Assembly (NCBI GenBank): GCA_012519645.1 | Contig: JAAYPU010000196.1 | Location: forward strand, 1-7,679 | From: Clostridiales bacterium | GTDB lineage: Bacteria; Bacillota; Clostridia; Peptostreptococcales; JAAYPU01 | Direction: 5' to 3' | DNA: 7,679 bases | In this document: piece after piece, positions 6,445 to 7,679 of the stretch | Position numbering within the stretch: position 1 is the stretch's first letter | Layout of the letters: every line of letters starts with the position of its first letter | Program-made: the position numbers and the translations under genes | Notes under the pieces: generated by a model | The model's input: only the letters and a program-made list of their open reading frames with translations | The model's database searches: none | What the model was told of the DNA's origin: nothing

Positions 6445-6450
6445 CCTCCT
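6445..6450 (-). promoter_or_regulatory. Ribosome binding site of trxB
   Basis: A full AGGAGG with five bases before the ATG at 6439-6437. It excludes the longer upstream reading, which would run through the site and into tandem repeats. Confidence 0.85.
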
Positions 6451-6470
6451 GAATAAACATATAAATAATT

Positions 6471-6547
6471 GAACGATAGTTAAACGATAGTTGAGCAATA
6501 GTTGAGCAATAGTGAAACAATAGTTAAACGATAGTTGAGCAGTTGTT
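6471..6547. repeat. 11-bp tandem array, seven units, in the trxB leader
   Basis: Seven contiguous units of exactly 11 bases on the plus strand: GAACGATAGTT, AAACGATAGTT, GAGCAATAGTT, GAGCAATAGTG, AAACAATAGTT, AAACGATAGTT, GAGCAGTTGTT. The common core is C-R-ATAGTT, and the first six units are nearly identical. The eleven bases before the array (6460-6470) end in ATAATT and may be a decayed eighth unit. It starts 20 bases upstream of the trxB Shine-Dalgarno. The unit length is close to one helical turn, so any protein recognising it would meet sites on one face of the DNA. There is no spacer between units, so it is not a CRISPR. Function unknown. Confidence 0.88.
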
Positions 6548-6560
6548 AGTGTCTTTTGAT

Positions 6561-6633
6561 TTGTCATCGCGAGGAGCAATAGCGACGTGGCGATCTAGAT
6601 TGCCACACATCCTTCGGATGTTCGCAAAGACAA
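6561..6633. repeat. REP-like palindromic intergenic element
   Basis: The ends TTGTCATCGCGA (6561-6572) and TCGCAAAGACAA (6622-6633) are inverted repeats matching at 10 of 12 positions. Inside are a TCGC/GCGA stem (6567-6585), a near-perfect 20-bp palindrome made of GTGGCGATCT and AGATTGCCAC (6587-6606), and the hairpin CATCC-TTC-GGATG (6608-6620). Together they could fold as a three-armed structure. The left part, GCGAGGAGCAATAGCGACGT, resembles a REP-type sequence family that I recognise as dispersed in many bacterial genomes, with variants of GCGAGGAGCGAAGCGACG. It has no coding capacity, and it is likely mobilised in trans or a remnant. Copy number in this genome cannot be judged here. Confidence 0.75.
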
Positions 6634-6653
6634 GTTAATTCGGGACTAATACT

Positions 6654-6730
6654 CTAACCACTAATCACTAATTACTAATCACTTTCCTGAGACCTGAGAC
6701 CTTCTCCGAACCAAGGACCTCGGACTGATG
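6654..6730. repeat. Heptamer tandem array B1, eleven units in one register
   Basis: From 6654 the plus strand reads in 7-bp words: CTAACCA, CTAATCA, CTAATTA, CTAATCA, CTTTCCT, GAGACCT, GAGACCT, TCTCCGA, ACCAAGG, ACCTCGG, ACTGATG. The sequence of the words changes but the register does not. Positions 6686-6702 are identical to 1654-1670 of the other block, and the end runs into the palindromic hairpin at 6726-6740, as in block A. No coding content. Confidence 0.8.
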
Positions 6731-6740
6731 CGAAGCATCA
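6726..6740. repeat. Palindromic hairpin module, copy B
   Basis: TGATGC and GCATCA flank the loop GAA. It is the same hairpin as at 1708-1722, where the loop is GCA. Here it lies in the middle of an intergenic region and overlaps no gene, which shows that its coincidence with the gap stop codon in the other copy is a matter of placement. Confidence 0.75.
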
Positions 6741-6747
6741 TTGAATT

Positions 6748-6790
6748 AAAATTTATGATTTAAGATTTAAGATTGAATGTGGGAATATGA
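6748..6790. repeat. AT-rich heptamer module B2, homologous to module A1
   Basis: Seven-base words AAAATTT, ATGATTT, AAGATTT, AAGATTG are followed by the tail AATGTGG, GAATATG. By eye, 6755-6790 matches 1545-1580 at 31 of 36 positions in the same orientation. In this block the module lies to the right of the palindromic hairpin, while in block A it lies to the left of the heptamer array, so the modules have been reordered. Confidence 0.75.
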
Positions 6791-6812
6791 CTTTGTCAAA
6801 TTCCTTCCTTCA

Positions 6813-6843
6813 CTAACCTCTAACCTCTAACCTCTAACCTCTA
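6813..6843. repeat. CTAACCT heptamer array ending on a stop codon
   Basis: Four exact CTAACCT units occupy 6813-6840, and the CTA of a fifth (6841-6843) is the complement of the TAG stop of the phosphate transporter gene. Read on the coding strand, the gene ends TAG and is followed by AGGTTAG repeated. Since seven is not a multiple of three, the array offers stop codons in all three frames right behind the gene. Confidence 0.85.
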
Positions 6844-7679
6844 TTTTACTGTATCAATAACATAATATGCAATTTTCTCAGCATGATCAGCAACTCTTTC
6901 CATATTACTGATAGCATCCAGAAAAATAATTCCTGACCCGGTTAAACATTGTCCTTTGTTTAATCGATCTATGTGGCCTGCTCTCAACTCTTTTTCAATG
7001 GCATCTATTTTCACTTCTCTGGTAATGATCTTACGTGCAAGCTCAACATTGTTTGTTTCAAGAGCTTCAATAACTTGATTGCAAGATTTCAATACTTTGT
7101 GATGCATGGACATAAGCTCCTCTATAGCTTGATCACTAAACGGAAGATTATTTTCTATTCTAAATTCCGCAAGCTCAGCTATATTCTCAGCATGATCTCC
7201 TATTCGTTCAATATCGCTGATGATCCCGATCAACATATTTATTCTTTCATGTTCATTTGCAGATATATTTTCTTTTGTAAGCTTAATCAAATATTTTTCT
7301 ATATCTCTTTGTTTCTGATTAATTGCTTTCTCGACCGTCATGACCTTATCAATACTTTTCTGATTCTTTTCTGTAATAGCTTCAATACTTGAAGAATAAT
7401 TTCCCAAAGCCAAATCCGCCATCAGCTTTATTTCTTTCATAACCTGACCTAAGGCTATACCTGGTGTTTCTAACATTCTGTCATCAAGATAAGTAATATA
7501 TTCTTCCCTCTCATTTTCATGTATAGGAATGATCTTTTTGGCCAGCTTCACTAAATAATCTGCAAATGGAAGGAGAATGATGGTATTTACAATATTAAAA
7601 AATGTATGTGCATTTGCCAATTGACGCGCAACATTATCAGGCGATATGGCTATGGCTAAATGAAGAGCTATATTCCTGA
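6841..7679 (-). CDS. Na+/phosphate cotransporter with C-terminal PhoU domain (5' part outside the window)
   Basis: Probable sodium-coupled phosphate importer or exporter of the inner membrane (NptA/PNaS family, Na/Pi-cotransporter II-related). About 279 residues are visible; the frame is open to the window edge, so the start and most membrane segments are missing. The visible part begins with the end of the transport domain, where ANAHTFFNIVNTIILLPFAD corresponds to the conserved AHTLFN-type motif and a last membrane helix. A cytoplasmic PhoU-like helical bundle follows, with two metal-binding-type motifs: ISDIERIGDHAENIAE and ISNMERVADHAEKIAY, each with the E-x3-D-x3-(E/N) pattern of PhoU. 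The protein ends normally at YYVIDTVK, with its TAG stop formed by the adjoining heptamer repeat. A TTG at 7620 is not the true start, because homology continues upstream of it. The identity of the transported ion is taken from the family. Confidence 0.9.
   Translation of the reverse strand, partial: RNIALHLAIAISPDNVARQLANAHTFFNIVNTIILLPFADYLVKLAKKIIPIHENEREEYITYLDDRMLETPGIALGQVMKEIKLMADLALGNYSSSIEAITEKNQKSIDKVMTVEKAINQKQRDIEKYLIKLTKENISANEHERINMLIGIISDIERIGDHAENIAELAEFRIENNLPFSDQAIEELMSMHHKVLKSCNQVIEALETNNVELARKIITREVKIDAIEKELRAGHIDRLNKGQCLTGSGIIFLDAISNMERVADHAEKIAYYVIDTVK

Noticed and set aside
6440..6520. N-terminal extension of trxB by 27 residues
   Set aside because: It starts at TTG within the 11-bp repeats, has no ribosome binding site of its own and runs through the AGGAGG that serves the ATG at 6439.
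6471..6547. CRISPR array
   Set aside because: Units are 11 bases with no spacers between them and no cas genes nearby.
6440..6560. Sigma-A promoter of trxB within or after the 11-bp array
   Set aside because: Only poor -35 and -10 matches at wrong spacing were found near TATTTATATG; not enough to report.
6813..6840. Telomere-like repeat
   Set aside because: CTAACCT resembles eukaryotic telomere words, but it is four copies between bacterial genes and fits the local heptamer family.
6973..7392. Plus-strand open frame of 139 codons opposite the phosphate transporter gene
   Set aside because: Rich in Phe, Ile and Ser as expected of an antisense reading of an AT-rich helical protein gene; the minus-strand PhoU motifs are clear.

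Overview
The window looks like chromosomal DNA of a low-GC Gram-positive bacterium, most likely a member of the Clostridia. The reasons are AT-rich codon use, strong AGGAGG-type ribosome binding sites, and the order cggR-gap-pgk-tpiA with rpoN directly upstream. I cannot name the genus. All seven genes lie on the minus strand, so transcription runs from high to low coordinates; the first gene (Na/Pi transporter) and the last (tpiA) are cut by the window edges.

Layout in transcription order. (1) 7679-6841: the C-terminal part of a PhoU-domain Na+/phosphate cotransporter. (2) 6840-6440: about 400 bases without a gene, almost all repeats. It holds a tandem heptamer array touching the transporter stop codon, further heptamer modules, a small palindromic hairpin, a 73-bp REP-like element, and seven 11-bp tandem units in front of trxB. 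(3) 6439-5495: trxB, thioredoxin reductase. (4) 5436-3994: rpoN, sigma-54. (5) 3993-3835: a weak candidate terminator, a sigma-A type promoter and a CggR-like operator. (6) 3834-2797 cggR, 2727-1720 gap, 1510-323 pgk, 238-1 tpiA: the central glycolytic operon for triose-phosphate interconversion. The gap-pgk junction carries a second block of heptamer repeats of about 170 bases.

How the genes work together: CggR probably represses its own operon through the operator beside its promoter and is relieved by a glycolytic phospho-sugar. GAPDH, phosphoglycerate kinase and triose-phosphate isomerase carry out consecutive steps of lower glycolysis. TrxB (thiol redox), RpoN (alternative sigma factor) and the phosphate transporter are neighbours without an obvious pathway link.

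The genes themselves are conventional. The most unusual content is intergenic. Two blocks (about 1531-1722 and 6654-6843) are built from several different 7-bp words, share homologous modules in a different order, keep one 7-bp register over long stretches, and touch the stop codon of the upstream gene in both cases. A separate exact 11-bp tandem array lies in the trxB leader. I found no CRISPR, tRNA, rRNA, transposase or phage gene.
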